Both the position numbers and the translations under genes were made by a program. The notes under the pieces were generated by a model. That model did no database searches. It was not told the DNA's origin and was given only the letters and a program-made list of their open reading frames with translations. A DNA stretch of 64,000 nt. Source: Nocardioides ochotonae. Lineage in GTDB: Bacteria > Actinomycetota > Actinomycetes > Propionibacteriales > Nocardioidaceae. Shown in pieces: positions 53,775 to 62,022 of this stretch. The stretch spans positions 1,475,001 through 1,539,000 of the forward strand of contig NZ_CP061769.1 in assembly GCF_011420305.2 (NCBI RefSeq), in the 5' to 3' direction. The stretch's first letter is position 1. Each line of letters begins with the position of its first letter.

Positions 53775-54284
53775 ATGACGACCCGGTTGCTGCTCCTGGC
53801 CGACACCCACCTGCCCCGACGGGCGCGCGCCCTGCCCGAGCAGGTGTGGGCGGACGTGGAGTGTGCCGACGTCGTGGTCCACGCGGGGGACTGGGTCGAC
53901 GTGTCGCTCCTCGACGAGCTCGAGGCCCGTGCGCGCCGCCTGGTCGGGGTCCACGGCAACAACGACCACGGCGCCCTGCGCGAGCGGCTGCCGGAGGTGG
54001 CCCGGGCGGAGATCGACGGGGTGCGGCTCGGCGTGGTGCACGAGACGGGCGCGTCGCGCGGGCGCGAGGAGCGCTGCGCCGCGGCGTACGGCGACCTCGA
54101 CGTGCTGGTGTTCGGGCACTCCCACATCCCGTGGGACACCACCACCGCCACGGGCCTGCGGCTGCTGAACCCCGGGTCGCCCACGGACCGGCGCCGCCAG
54201 CCGTACTGCACCTACATGACCGCGCTCGCGGACGGCGGTGCCCTGCGGGAGGTCACGCTGCACCGGCTGCCGCCGCGCACCTGA
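53775..54284 (+). CDS. YfcE/MJ0936-type metallophosphoesterase
   Basis: This 169-residue protein is a compact calcineurin-like phosphodiesterase. The metal-binding motifs appear in order: LADTHLP (D-x-H), HAGDWVD (GD), HGNNDH (GNxD) and FGHSHIP (GHxH). PGSPTDRR is also typical. Small members such as E. coli YfcE act on phosphodiesters in vitro; the natural substrate is unknown. CATGAT lies six bases before the ATG and could be a -10 element. It is convergent with the sulfatase gene. Confidence 0.9.
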   Translation: MTTRLLLLADTHLPRRARALPEQVWADVECADVVVHAGDWVDVSLLDELEARARRLVGVHGNNDHGALRERLPEVARAEIDGVRLGVVHETGASRGREERCAAAYGDLDVLVFGHSHIPWDTTTATGLRLLNPGSPTDRRRQPYCTYMTALADGGALREVTLHRLPPRT

Positions 54285-54292
54285 GCGGCGGC
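54269..54292. terminator. Possible terminator between metallophosphoesterase and sulfatase genes
   Basis: GCCGCCG and CGGCGGC form a 7-bp stem around a 10-base loop that includes the TGA stop. The stem is short and the context is GC-rich, so this is tentative. Confidence 0.35.
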
Positions 54293-54303
54293 CCCGGGGG
54301 AGG

Positions 54304-55926
54304 TCACTCCGCGGGCAGCCCGGCACCGCGGCGTGCGTAGAGGTCGAGCACGACCTGGCGGTCGATCACGCCACAGCGCTCGGCCCACTCCTCGTACGCG
54401 GCGGCGAGCTCGGCGACGAGTCCAGGGTGCTCGCCGGCGAGGTCGGTGAGCTCGGTGCGGTCGGTGACCATGTCGTAGAGCTCCCAGTCCTGGGCGTGCT
54501 TGCGCACCAGCTTCCATCGCCCGCGACGCGCGCCCGAATTGCCCTCGTGCTCCCAGGCCAGCAGCCGCTGGTCGTCGGTGGCGTCGTCGATCAGAGTCGG
54601 CAGCAGGCTGGTGCCCTCGGGCGGGTGCACCTCGCGCCCAACCGCGGCCCGGTCGTAGTCGGCGCCGCTGACCTCGAGCAGCGTCGCCATGATGTCGGTG
54701 AGCTGATGAGGCTGGTGACGCAGCCGCGCCTCGGTGCCCAGTCCTGCCGGCCAGTGCACGACGAGCGGGGTGGCGATCCCGCCCTCGTGGATCCAGTGCT
54801 TGTACTCGCGGAACGGCGTGTTCGACAGGTTCGCCCAGGGGCGGCCGTACGTCGCGTAGCTGTCCTCGCCGCCGGGACGGATGCTCGGATCGTTGCCTGG
54901 ACGCACCGGCTCGCCGGCGCGGGTCGTGTCGTCGAAGCTGACGTAGGTGGTCACGAACTCCTGGGCGCTCTCCAGGGGCATCTCCTCGGCGCACCCGCCG
55001 TTGTCGGAGAGGAACAGGAAGAGGGTGTCGTCCAGTGCGTCCTGCTCGCGCAGCTCGGCCACGATGCGACCCACGCCCTGGTCCACCCGGTCCACCTGCG
55101 CGGCGTACACCGCCATCCGCAGGGCCTCCCACTCCTTGTCCTCGACCTCGCTCCAGGCGGGCACCCGCGGGTCGCGGTCGCTCAGTGGCCAGTCGGGGGC
55201 GATGATCCCGGACTTCACCAGCCGCTCCAGACGCTCCTCGCGCAGCGCGTCCCACCCGGCGTCGAAGCGCCCGGCGTACGACGCGATGTCGTCGGGGCGC
55301 GCGTGCAGGGGCCAGTGCGGCGCGGTGTAGGCGGCGTAGAGGAAGAACGGGGCGTCGGCGTGCTCGGCCTGGTGCTGGCGCAGGAACCCCACGGCGTGGT
55401 CGGTGATCGCGTCGGTGTAGTAGAAGTCGGGGTCCGCGAGCGCCTCGTCGTCGACGTTGGTCTCGTCGCGCGTGAGCGTGCGCGGGCGGAAGAAGCTGCC
55501 GGCGCCCTCGAGGGTGCCGTAGAACGCGTCGAAGCCGCGCCGGGTGGGCCAGCTCTCGGTCGGGGTGTGGATGTCGCCGGAGAGATGCCACTTGCCCGAG
55601 ATGTAGCTGCGGTATCCCGCGGTGCCGAGCGCCTCGGCGAGGGTGACGTTGCGGTCGTTGAGCGTGCCCGGGTAGCCCTCGGGGGAGTCGTCGTAGTTGA
55701 GGATGCCGATCCCGGTCTGATGCGGGTGCAGCCCGGTCATCAGCGACGCGCGCGAGGGGCTGCAGCGCGCGGTGTTGTAGAACTGCGTCAGCCGCACCCC
55801 CGACTCCGCCAACGCGTCGATGTGGGGCGTGCGGATCTCGCCTCCGTAGCACCCGATGTCGGAGAAGCCCATGTCGTCCACGAGGACGATCACGACATGG
55901 GGGCGGCGGGCGGGCGGCTTCGGCAT
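54304..55926 (-). CDS. Sulfatase (arylsulfatase type)
   Basis: This 540-residue enzyme belongs to the type I sulfatases, which hydrolyse sulfate esters. The metal-binding VLVDDMG (Asp17, Asp18) and the signature CSPSRASLMTG with Cys55, the residue converted to formylglycine, are intact. SGKWHL and the SDNGG metal site follow. No signal peptide is present, so the enzyme seems cytoplasmic, unlike many arylsulfatases. A formylglycine-generating enzyme is not in the window. It is divergent from the ABC importer genes, which suggests that the importer brings in a sulfate ester or takes up the product. ATG at 55926 follows GAGAAGAG. Confidence 0.92.
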   Translation of the reverse strand: MPKPPARRPHVVIVLVDDMGFSDIGCYGGEIRTPHIDALAESGVRLTQFYNTARCSPSRASLMTGLHPHQTGIGILNYDDSPEGYPGTLNDRNVTLAEALGTAGYRSYISGKWHLSGDIHTPTESWPTRRGFDAFYGTLEGAGSFFRPRTLTRDETNVDDEALADPDFYYTDAITDHAVGFLRQHQAEHADAPFFLYAAYTAPHWPLHARPDDIASYAGRFDAGWDALREERLERLVKSGIIAPDWPLSDRDPRVPAWSEVEDKEWEALRMAVYAAQVDRVDQGVGRIVAELREQDALDDTLFLFLSDNGGCAEEMPLESAQEFVTTYVSFDDTTRAGEPVRPGNDPSIRPGGEDSYATYGRPWANLSNTPFREYKHWIHEGGIATPLVVHWPAGLGTEARLRHQPHQLTDIMATLLEVSGADYDRAAVGREVHPPEGTSLLPTLIDDATDDQRLLAWEHEGNSGARRGRWKLVRKHAQDWELYDMVTDRTELTDLAGEHPGLVAELAAAYEEWAERCGVIDRQVVLDLYARRGAGLPAE

Positions 55927-56011
55927 GGGGGCTCTTCTCTGCTCGGCGGTCTCGGGTGCTCGGTGGTCCGTACGGCGCGCCGCGGTGGTGGACGCCGCAG
56001 CGGTCGGTGTC

Positions 56012-56022
56012 TAATGTGCACA
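56012..56022 (+). promoter_or_regulatory. Probable promoter/operator of the ABC importer
   Basis: TAATGT (56012-56017) fits a -10 element 20 bases before the binding-protein gene. The palindrome TGTGCACA (56015-56022) overlaps its end and might be a repressor site. No regulator gene adjoins it. Confidence 0.4.
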
Positions 56023-56037
56023 ATACCGATGGAGTTA

Positions 56038-57174
56038 ATGAATCAGAGAAAGTTGGACGCCGTGAAGTCATCCCTCACCCGTTTCCTCGCCGCGGCGGCG
56101 GTCCTGCCGGCGGTGGCGGCCATCGCCTCGTGCGGCTCCGACGGCGCCAGCGCCGACGGCGGCGACGCGGAGATCGTGATCGCACGCGGCGCCGGCGTCA
56201 ACGGCGCGGCGATCGAGACGCTCGTCGGCGAGTTCGAGGAGGAGACCGGGGTGGAGGTCGACACCGTCGAGCTCAGCGACACCGACTACGGGCCCAAGAT
56301 GCGGCTGATCCAGCAGACCGGGCGCTCCGACTTCGACCTCGCGATCGCGATCCCCGGCGACATCTTCCCCCTCACCGACACCGACGGTGTCTACGCGCCG
56401 CTCGACACCGCGGGCTTCGACCCCGAGGGCCTCGCGGCGCTCGAGGAGGCCGGGCTGGTCGAGGACAACCACCTGGGCAACCAGGACATCACTCCGCTGA
56501 CGGTGTACAGCAACGAGTTCGCGGACAACCCGCCGAAGACCTGGGCGGACTTCTTCGACCTCGAGAAGTACCCCGGCTACCGAGGCCTGCAGTCCGGCGG
56601 CTTCGGCGTCCCGATCAACATCGAGATCGCGCTGCTCGCCGACGGTGTCGCTCCCGCCGACCTCTACCCGCTCGACCTGGACCGTGCCTTCGCCAAGCTC
56701 GACACGATCAAGGACGACATCACGTTGTGGGACGCGGCTCCGAAGTCGCTCCAGGACGTGCTCGACGGGAACACGACCATGACCTTCACCTATTCGCCGG
56801 CCGCCCTGGGTGCGGTCAAGGACGGCGCGGACGTGGGCGTCACCCTCTTCGAGGACGCGCCGATCGTGCGCGGCTATGCGGCGCTGCTGGAGAAGGGCCC
56901 GAACGGTCCGGAGGCCGGGCAGCAGTTCCTCGACTGGTGGAGCAAGCCCGAGGTGCAGGCGAAGTACGCCGAGCTGACCAACTTCGGCATCGTGCTGCCC
57001 TCGACGGCCGTCTATGAGCGCCTGGACCGCAAGGACCTGGCCTACGCGCCGTTCGTGGAGGGCCAGGAGCAGGGCTCGCTGCTCGACTACGAGTACTACA
57101 CCGAGACCAACGACGCCGGCGTCAGCAACCTCGACGAGGTCCTCAACCGCTGGAACGAGTGGCGCGCTTCGTGA
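56038..57174 (+). CDS. ABC transporter substrate-binding lipoprotein (family 1, PotD/FbpA-like)
   Basis: This 378-residue lipoprotein is the receptor of an importer. The signal peptide ends in lipobox AAIASC (Cys32), followed by GSDG. The periplasmic-binding type II fold shows EIVIARGAGVNGAAIETLVGEFEEETG, AIPGDIFPL and LTPLTVYSNE-like TPLTVYSNEF. It resembles spermidine/putrescine and ferric or phosphonate binding proteins. Start is uncertain: ATG at 56038 has GGAG three bases before it, and GTG at 56062 (KSSLTRF) is an alternative with weaker support. It overlaps the permease gene by 16 bases. Confidence 0.88.
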   Translation: MNQRKLDAVKSSLTRFLAAAAVLPAVAAIASCGSDGASADGGDAEIVIARGAGVNGAAIETLVGEFEEETGVEVDTVELSDTDYGPKMRLIQQTGRSDFDLAIAIPGDIFPLTDTDGVYAPLDTAGFDPEGLAALEEAGLVEDNHLGNQDITPLTVYSNEFADNPPKTWADFFDLEKYPGYRGLQSGGFGVPINIEIALLADGVAPADLYPLDLDRAFAKLDTIKDDITLWDAAPKSLQDVLDGNTTMTFTYSPAALGAVKDGADVGVTLFEDAPIVRGYAALLEKGPNGPEAGQQFLDWWSKPEVQAKYAELTNFGIVLPSTAVYERLDRKDLAYAPFVEGQEQGSLLDYEYYTETNDAGVSNLDEVLNRWNEWRAS

Positions 57175-58928
57175 CCGTCCTCGCGCCGCCTGCCCGGCAG
57201 GAAGGGCGGGTACGGCGGGCACGGCGGGTGCCCTCGCTCGCCAGCCCCGCCCTGCTCGCCCTCCCTGCCGTCGCGTTCGTCGTGGTCTTCGCCGTGTTCC
57301 CGCTGGCCGACTTCGCGTGGCGCAGCATCCGCGTCGATGGCTCCTTCACCCTCGCCCACTACCGCCAGATCGTGGAGAGCAGCTACTTCGGCGACGTCCT
57401 GGTGCGCACGGTCCTCACCAGCATGGGGGTGACCGCGTGCTGCGTGGTGCTCGGCTACCCGCTCGCGGTGCTGCTGCACCGCGCCCGCGGGCGCACCAAG
57501 ATCCTGCTGGCCGCCCTGGTGGTGCTGCCCTACCTCACCTCGGTGCTGGTACGTGTCTTCGCGTGGTCGGCGCTGCTGGGCCTGCGCGGCCCGGTGAACC
57601 GGGCGCTGGTGGCCCTCGGGGTCTTCGATGAGCCCCAGCAGCTCGGGCACAGCCTGACCGGTGCGGTCATCGGGTTGGTCCACGTGCTGATGCCGATCGC
57701 GGTCCTGACCATGTGGGCGACGATGTCCCGCATCGCGCCCGGGCACGAGGTCACCGCGGGTGCGCTGGGCGCCTCCCCGGTGCGGGTCTTCACGAGCGTG
57801 TACTGGCCGCTGTCGCGACAGGGGGTCGTCGCCGGCGCACTCCTGGTCTACGTGCTCGCCCTGGGCGCCTACGTGATCCCCGTCGCGCTGGGCGCGACCA
57901 ACGGCCTGCTGTTCGCCCAGGTCGTGGCCGATCAGGCGACCGTCGCGCTGAACTGGCCTCTGGCCGGCGCGATGACCGTGGCGATGCTGCTGGCCGGCCT
58001 CGCCCCGCTGGTGGTGGTGCGGCTGGCCCGGTGGGTGCTGCGCTGGCGCCGCGACCCCTACCCGGCCCGCCAGAGGATCGCCTCGCGGCTCGTGCTGCCG
58101 GCGCTCGAGCTGGTCCCCGCGCCGGTGTGGCGGGTGCTCGCCCGGGTCCTGGCCGTGCTGGTGCTGGCCTTCCTGGTGATCCCCGAGCTCGTCGTGGTGG
58201 TGTTCTCGGTCGGCCCCACCAACCAGCTCTCGCTGCCACCGGACTCGCTGACGCTCGACGGGTACCGCGCCTTCTTCGCCGACCCGTTGTGGACCACGCC
58301 GATGTCGCGCTCGTTCGCGTTCGCCGCGGCCGACGGGGTGCTGGCGCTGGTGCTCGGCGGGCTCGCGGCGTACGGCCTGGTGAGGGCAGGGGGACGGGTG
58401 CTGACGTTCGGGCTCGGACTGCTGGTCTTCCCGCTCGCACTGCCCGAGATCGTGCCGGCGCTGAGCTTCTACGTCTTCGCCAACCGCTTCGGGCTGTCGG
58501 GGACGCCGTCGGGCGTGGTGATCGGGCAGGCGGTCACCGCGATCAGCCTGGCGGTCGTGATCATCGCCGCCGTGGTGCGCAACATCGACCTGGACCTCGA
58601 GCACGCCTCCCGGATGAGCGGCGCCTCGCGGCTGCAGACCCTGCGGCGGGTGGTGGTGCCGCTGGCGCTGCCCGGGCTCCTCGTGGGCGGGCTCTACGCC
58701 TTCCTCAACGCCTTCGACAACCTGGTCCTGCCGCTGTTCGTGGCCGGGCTCAACACCACCGTGCCGGTGCGGATGTTCTCCCAGATGCAGGACACCCTCA
58801 GCTCCACGATCGCGGTCGTGGCCTCCCTGCTCATCGCGCTGCTCCTGGTGGCGACCGCCGTCGCGGTCGCCGTGATGTCGCGCGCCCCCGCCCGTATCGA
58901 CCTCGCCGACGTGGCGAGCAGGAAGTGA
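57159..58928 (+). CDS. ABC transporter permease with two fused permease units
   Basis: This 589-residue protein joins two binding-protein-dependent permease domains. The first EAA-type loop reads GALGASPVRVFTSVYWPLSRQG (near residue 200), and the second reads RMSGASRLQTLRRVVVPLALPG (near 487). About 12 membrane helices are visible. Such fused permeases occur in ferric (FbpB) and related importers, while polyamine importers usually have separate PotB and PotC. The GTG at 57159 has GGA four bases upstream; GTG at 57171 would give the GTGA overlap common in this genome. It is followed five bases later by the ATPase gene. Confidence 0.88.
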   Translation: MARFVTVLAPPARQEGRVRRARRVPSLASPALLALPAVAFVVVFAVFPLADFAWRSIRVDGSFTLAHYRQIVESSYFGDVLVRTVLTSMGVTACCVVLGYPLAVLLHRARGRTKILLAALVVLPYLTSVLVRVFAWSALLGLRGPVNRALVALGVFDEPQQLGHSLTGAVIGLVHVLMPIAVLTMWATMSRIAPGHEVTAGALGASPVRVFTSVYWPLSRQGVVAGALLVYVLALGAYVIPVALGATNGLLFAQVVADQATVALNWPLAGAMTVAMLLAGLAPLVVVRLARWVLRWRRDPYPARQRIASRLVLPALELVPAPVWRVLARVLAVLVLAFLVIPELVVVVFSVGPTNQLSLPPDSLTLDGYRAFFADPLWTTPMSRSFAFAAADGVLALVLGGLAAYGLVRAGGRVLTFGLGLLVFPLALPEIVPALSFYVFANRFGLSGTPSGVVIGQAVTAISLAVVIIAAVVRNIDLDLEHASRMSGASRLQTLRRVVVPLALPGLLVGGLYAFLNAFDNLVLPLFVAGLNTTVPVRMFSQMQDTLSSTIAVVASLLIALLLVATAVAVAVMSRAPARIDLADVASRK

Positions 58929-58933
58929 CAGAC

Positions 58934-60058
58934 ATGACGGTGACCACCTCCACCACGCCTGCACGCGACGCCACCGGGCGCGCCGCCGAGGCCGTCGGCC
59001 TGGACCGCGCGACCAAGCGGTACGGCGCGACGGCCGCCCTCGACAGCGTCTCGCTGTCGGTGGGCGACGGCGAGTTCGTGACCCTGCTCGGGCCCAGTGG
59101 CAGCGGGAAGACGACGTGCCTGCAGATCATGGCCGGCATCACCCGCCCGGACGCCGGCACGGTGCGGATCGCGGGCCGCGACGTGCGCCGGGTGCCGATG
59201 CACAAGCGGAACATCGGGATGGTGTTCCAGAGCTACGCGCTCTTCCCGCACCTCGACGTGGCCTCGAACGTCCTCTACCCGCTGCGCACTCGCGGCTGGT
59301 CGAAGGAGCGGGCGGTGCGCGCCATGCGCGAGGCGCTCGCCCTGGTGCGCCTGACCGGCTTCGAGGAGCGCCGTCCCGACCAGCTCAGCGGCGGGCAGCA
59401 GCAGCGGGTGGCGCTCGCCCGGGCCATCGTCTTCGAGCCGAGCGTGCTGCTGCTGGACGAGCCGCTGTCGGCGCTGGACCGGCTGCTGCGCGAGGAGATG
59501 CAGCTGGAGCTTCGCCGGGTCCACGAGCTCACCGGCATGGCGACGGTCTGCGTCACCCACGACCGCTCCGAGGCACTCACGATGTCGGACCGGGTGGTGC
59601 TCCTCGACGCCGGCCAGATCGTCCAGGAGGGCACGCCGCGGGAGATCTACGACGAGTCCGCGACCCTGTTCGCCGCGCAGTTCCTGGGTGAGGTCAACCG
59701 CTTGTCGATGACCCTGCGGGACAGCGTGCTGTCCGACGGCAGCCGGTCCCTGCGCTCGACGCGCATCGCCGGCCTGGCCGACGGGGACGTCGACGTGGCG
59801 TTCCGGGTGGAGAACGTGCGGCTCGAGACCGCCGACGGGACGGGGGGCCGGGGTGGGGACGGCCACGACGGCTGGACCGGCGTCGTGACGGACGCGGTCT
59901 TCCTCGGGGAGGGGATGCGCTACGTCGTCGAGCTCGACGGGGTCACGGTGGTCGCGCGGGTGCCGCGCGGACTCGACCCGGTCGCGTTCGCTCCCGGCGC
60001 CCGGGTGCGGGTGCGCGTCGCTCCGGACGACGTGATGGCGTTCCCGGCTGCGGGGTGA
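58934..60058 (+). CDS. ABC transporter ATP-binding protein (PotA/FbpC-like)
   Basis: This 374-residue ATPase drives the preceding permease. Walker A is GPSGSGKTT (53-61). The Q-loop region reads [16 protein letters not shown], the signature [16 protein letters not shown] and Walker [27 protein letters not shown] carries the switch His. The C-terminal TOBE domain (from about residue 270) contains [10 protein letters not shown] and an inserted Gly-rich stretch ([12 protein letters not shown]). AGGAAG precedes the ATG. Together with the binding protein and fused permease it forms a complete importer. The substrate is undetermined: polyamine, ferric ion, phosphonate or a sulfonated compound. Confidence 0.92.
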   Translation: MTVTTSTTPARDATGRAAEAVGLDRATKRYGATAALDSVSLSVGDGEFVTLLGPSGSGKTTCLQIMAGITRPDAGTVRIAGRDVRRVPMHKRNIGMVFQSYALFPHLDVASNVLYPLRTRGWSKERAVRAMREALALVRLTGFEERRPDQLSGGQQQRVALARAIVFEPSVLLLDEPLSALDRLLREEMQLELRRVHELTGMATVCVTHDRSEALTMSDRVVLLDAGQIVQEGTPREIYDESATLFAAQFLGEVNRLSMTLRDSVLSDGSRSLRSTRIAGLADGDVDVAFRVENVRLETADGTGGRGGDGHDGWTGVVTDAVFLGEGMRYVVELDGVTVVARVPRGLDPVAFAPGARVRVRVAPDDVMAFPAAG

Positions 60059-60087
60059 CGGTTGCTCGGGGGCTGCCGGCCGCCCGC

Positions 60088-60093
60088 TACGGT
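60088..60093 (+). promoter_or_regulatory. -10 element of coaE (leaderless promoter)
   Basis: TACGGT lies 6 bases before the ATG of coaE. No Shine-Dalgarno sequence is present in the gap (GACGCC). Confidence 0.5.
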
Positions 60094-60099
60094 GACGCC

Positions 60100-60699
60100 A
60101 TGCGTGTGGGACTCACCGGCGGGATCGCCTCGGGCAAGAGCACTGTCGCGGCGATGCTGGAGGAGCTCGGCGCGGTCATCATCGACGGCGACAAGCTGGC
60201 CCGCGAGGTGGTCGAGCGCGGCACGCCCGGTCTGGCGGCGGTCGTCGAGGCCTTCGGCGAGGAGCTGTTGACCCCCGAGGGCGACCTGGACCGGCCCGCG
60301 CTCGGCAAGGTGGTCTTCGGCGACGAGGCGAAGCGCCGGGTCCTCGAGGGGATCGTGCACCCGCTGGTCTTCGAGCGGTACGCCGCTCTCGAGGCCTCCG
60401 CCCCCGAGGGCGCCCTGGTGGTGCACGACATCCCGCTGCTGGCCGAGTCCGGGCGGGCGGACACCTTCGACGCCGTACTCGTCGTGGACGTGCCGGTCGA
60501 GACCCAGGTCGAGCGGCTGGTCCGCGACCGGGGCATGGAACGCGCGGACGCCGCGGCCCGCATCGCCGCCCAGGCCACCCGCGAGCAGCGCCTCGCCATC
60601 GCCACCCACGTGCTGGAGAACACCGGCACCCGCGAGCAGCTGCGCGACCGGGTGCACGAGGTGGTCGCGGAGCTCCGCGGCGCGGCGGACCGGCTGTAA
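60100..60699 (+). CDS. coaE: Dephospho-CoA kinase CoaE
   Basis: This 199-residue enzyme phosphorylates dephospho-CoA in the last step of coenzyme A synthesis. The P-loop is [12 protein letters not shown] (residues 4-15), followed by [12 protein letters not shown], which binds dephospho-CoA. HPLVFERY and [11 protein letters not shown] are further family motifs. Many actinobacteria carry a UPF0157/GrpB fusion at the C-terminus (as in mycobacteria); this one is the short, unfused form. It follows rpsA in mycobacterial order, separated here by about 7.7 kb. ATG at 60100 with a -10 six bases away. Confidence 0.96.
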   Translation: MRVGLTGGIASGKSTVAAMLEELGAVIIDGDKLAREVVERGTPGLAAVVEAFGEELLTPEGDLDRPALGKVVFGDEAKRRVLEGIVHPLVFERYAALEASAPEGALVVHDIPLLAESGRADTFDAVLVVDVPVETQVERLVRDRGMERADAAARIAAQATREQRLAIATHVLENTGTREQLRDRVHEVVAELRGAADRL

Positions 60700-60771
60700 C
60701 GCGGGGTTGTCGCCGCACCACAAGCGCCGACTCAGCGCATCCGTGAGGGCCGACTCGCGCGAGATGCACGA

Positions 60772-60802
60772 GAGCCCCCGCCGTGCGGGACGGCGAGGGC
60801 TC
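60772..60802. terminator. Bidirectional terminator between coaE and the sigma factor gene
   Basis: GAGCCCCCGCCG and CGGCGAGGGCTC pair over 12 positions with one C-A mismatch and a short loop. It lies between two convergent genes, 26 bases from the sigma factor stop. Confidence 0.7.
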
Positions 60803-60828
60803 GGGTGCGAGAGGTGACGCGGGCGGGG

Positions 60829-61785
60829 TCAGGCCGCCAGGTCGGGGTCGGCGATGCGGCGCAGCTTCTGCAGCGCCTCCCGCTCGAGCTGGCGGACCCG
60901 CTCGGCGGAGATGCCGTGCTTGGTGCCGATGTCGGCGAGCTTGTGCTGGCGTCCGTCGACCAGACCGTAGCGCGAGCGGATGATGTCGGCGGCGCGGTCG
61001 TCGAGGTGGCCGACCAGGCTGTTGAGCCGCTCGCGCGACTCGACGTCGAGGACCGTGAGGTCCGGGCCCGGCGAGGTCTCCTGGGCCATCAGGTCGCCCA
61101 GCGAGGTGTCGCCGTCCTCATCGACGGGGGAGTCGAGGCTGACGTGCTCGCGGCCCCAGGCCATCAGGTCCAGCACCCGCTCGACGTCCATGCCCAGCTC
61201 CTGGGCGATCTCAGCCGGCTCGGGGTCGCGGCCGAGCTGGCGCTCCAAGGTGCGGCGGGCGCCGCCGACCTGGTTGAGCTCCTCGACCACGTGCACGGGC
61301 AGTCGTACGACGCGGGCCTGCTGGGCGATGCCGCGGGTGATCGCCTGGCGCACCCACCAGGTCGCGTAGGTGGAGAACTTGTAGCCCTTGGTGTAGTCGA
61401 ACTTCTCGACCGCCCGGATCAGGCCGGTGTTGCCCTCCTGGATCAGGTCGAGCATCGGCATCTGGGCGCGGCCATACTTGCGGGCGATGGAGACCACCAG
61501 GCGCAGGTTGGCGGTGATGAAGGTGTCGACGGCGCGTCGGCCCTCCTCGGCCAGCCACTCCAGCTCCTCGCGGGTGGCGGACATCGGGGCGCCGCCCTTG
61601 CGGCGACCCACGCGGCCCTCGCGCAGCAGCTGCTCGGCCATCAGGCCGGCCTCGATCGTCTTGGAGAGCTCGACCTCGGCGGCCGCATCGAGCAAGGGGT
61701 TCCGCGCGATCTCGTCGAGGTAGAGGCCGACGCTGTCGCGGCCCTCGATCTCGCGTGTCCCTGCCGTCGCGGTTCGTGTAGCCAT
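60829..61785 (-). CDS. RNA polymerase sigma factor, group 2 (sigma-70 family)
   Basis: This 318-residue sigma factor lacks region 1.1 but has regions 1.2 to 4. SVGLYLDEIARNPLLDA is region 1.2, NLRLVVSIARKYGRAQMPMLDLIQEGNTGLIRA is region 2.1-2.2, and YKFSTYATWWVRQAITRGIA is region 2.3-2.4. Region 3 includes VHVVEELNQVGGARRTL, and region 4.2 has GISAERVRQLEREALQKLR. It is therefore a principal-like, non-essential sigma (SigB or Hrd type). GAGGAGGG precedes the ATG at 61785. It is convergent with coaE. Its regulon cannot be predicted from the window. Confidence 0.93.
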   Translation of the reverse strand: MATRTATAGTREIEGRDSVGLYLDEIARNPLLDAAAEVELSKTIEAGLMAEQLLREGRVGRRKGGAPMSATREELEWLAEEGRRAVDTFITANLRLVVSIARKYGRAQMPMLDLIQEGNTGLIRAVEKFDYTKGYKFSTYATWWVRQAITRGIAQQARVVRLPVHVVEELNQVGGARRTLERQLGRDPEPAEIAQELGMDVERVLDLMAWGREHVSLDSPVDEDGDTSLGDLMAQETSPGPDLTVLDVESRERLNSLVGHLDDRAADIIRSRYGLVDGRQHKLADIGTKHGISAERVRQLEREALQKLRRIADPDLAA

Positions 61786-61952
61786 GGGGGACCCTCCTCG
61801 ATTCCGTGGCCGCCGCGCGGTGCAGTGCCACTTCGTGAACAACGCTCCCTGTGTCCCGAGGATTCCCCGGGCAAACGTCGGAGCCTTCACCCCTGAACGA
61901 CGTCCGAGACGGGCACCGAGTTGCGTCGCGGCCGAACTCTCAGGGACTTCTC

Positions 61953-61986
61953 AGGGCCCCGCCTCCCGGGCAGGTGACGGGGCCCT
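61953..61986 (-). terminator. Terminator after the oligopeptidase gene
   Basis: AGGGCCCCG and CGGGGCCCT form a 9-bp perfect stem around a 16-base loop, 36 bases after the oligopeptidase stop when read leftward. It also lies upstream of the sigma factor gene. Confidence 0.6.
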
Positions 61987-62022
61987 TGCGAGGAGTTCGG
62001 CGCCGCGGGCGGCGCGGATTTC

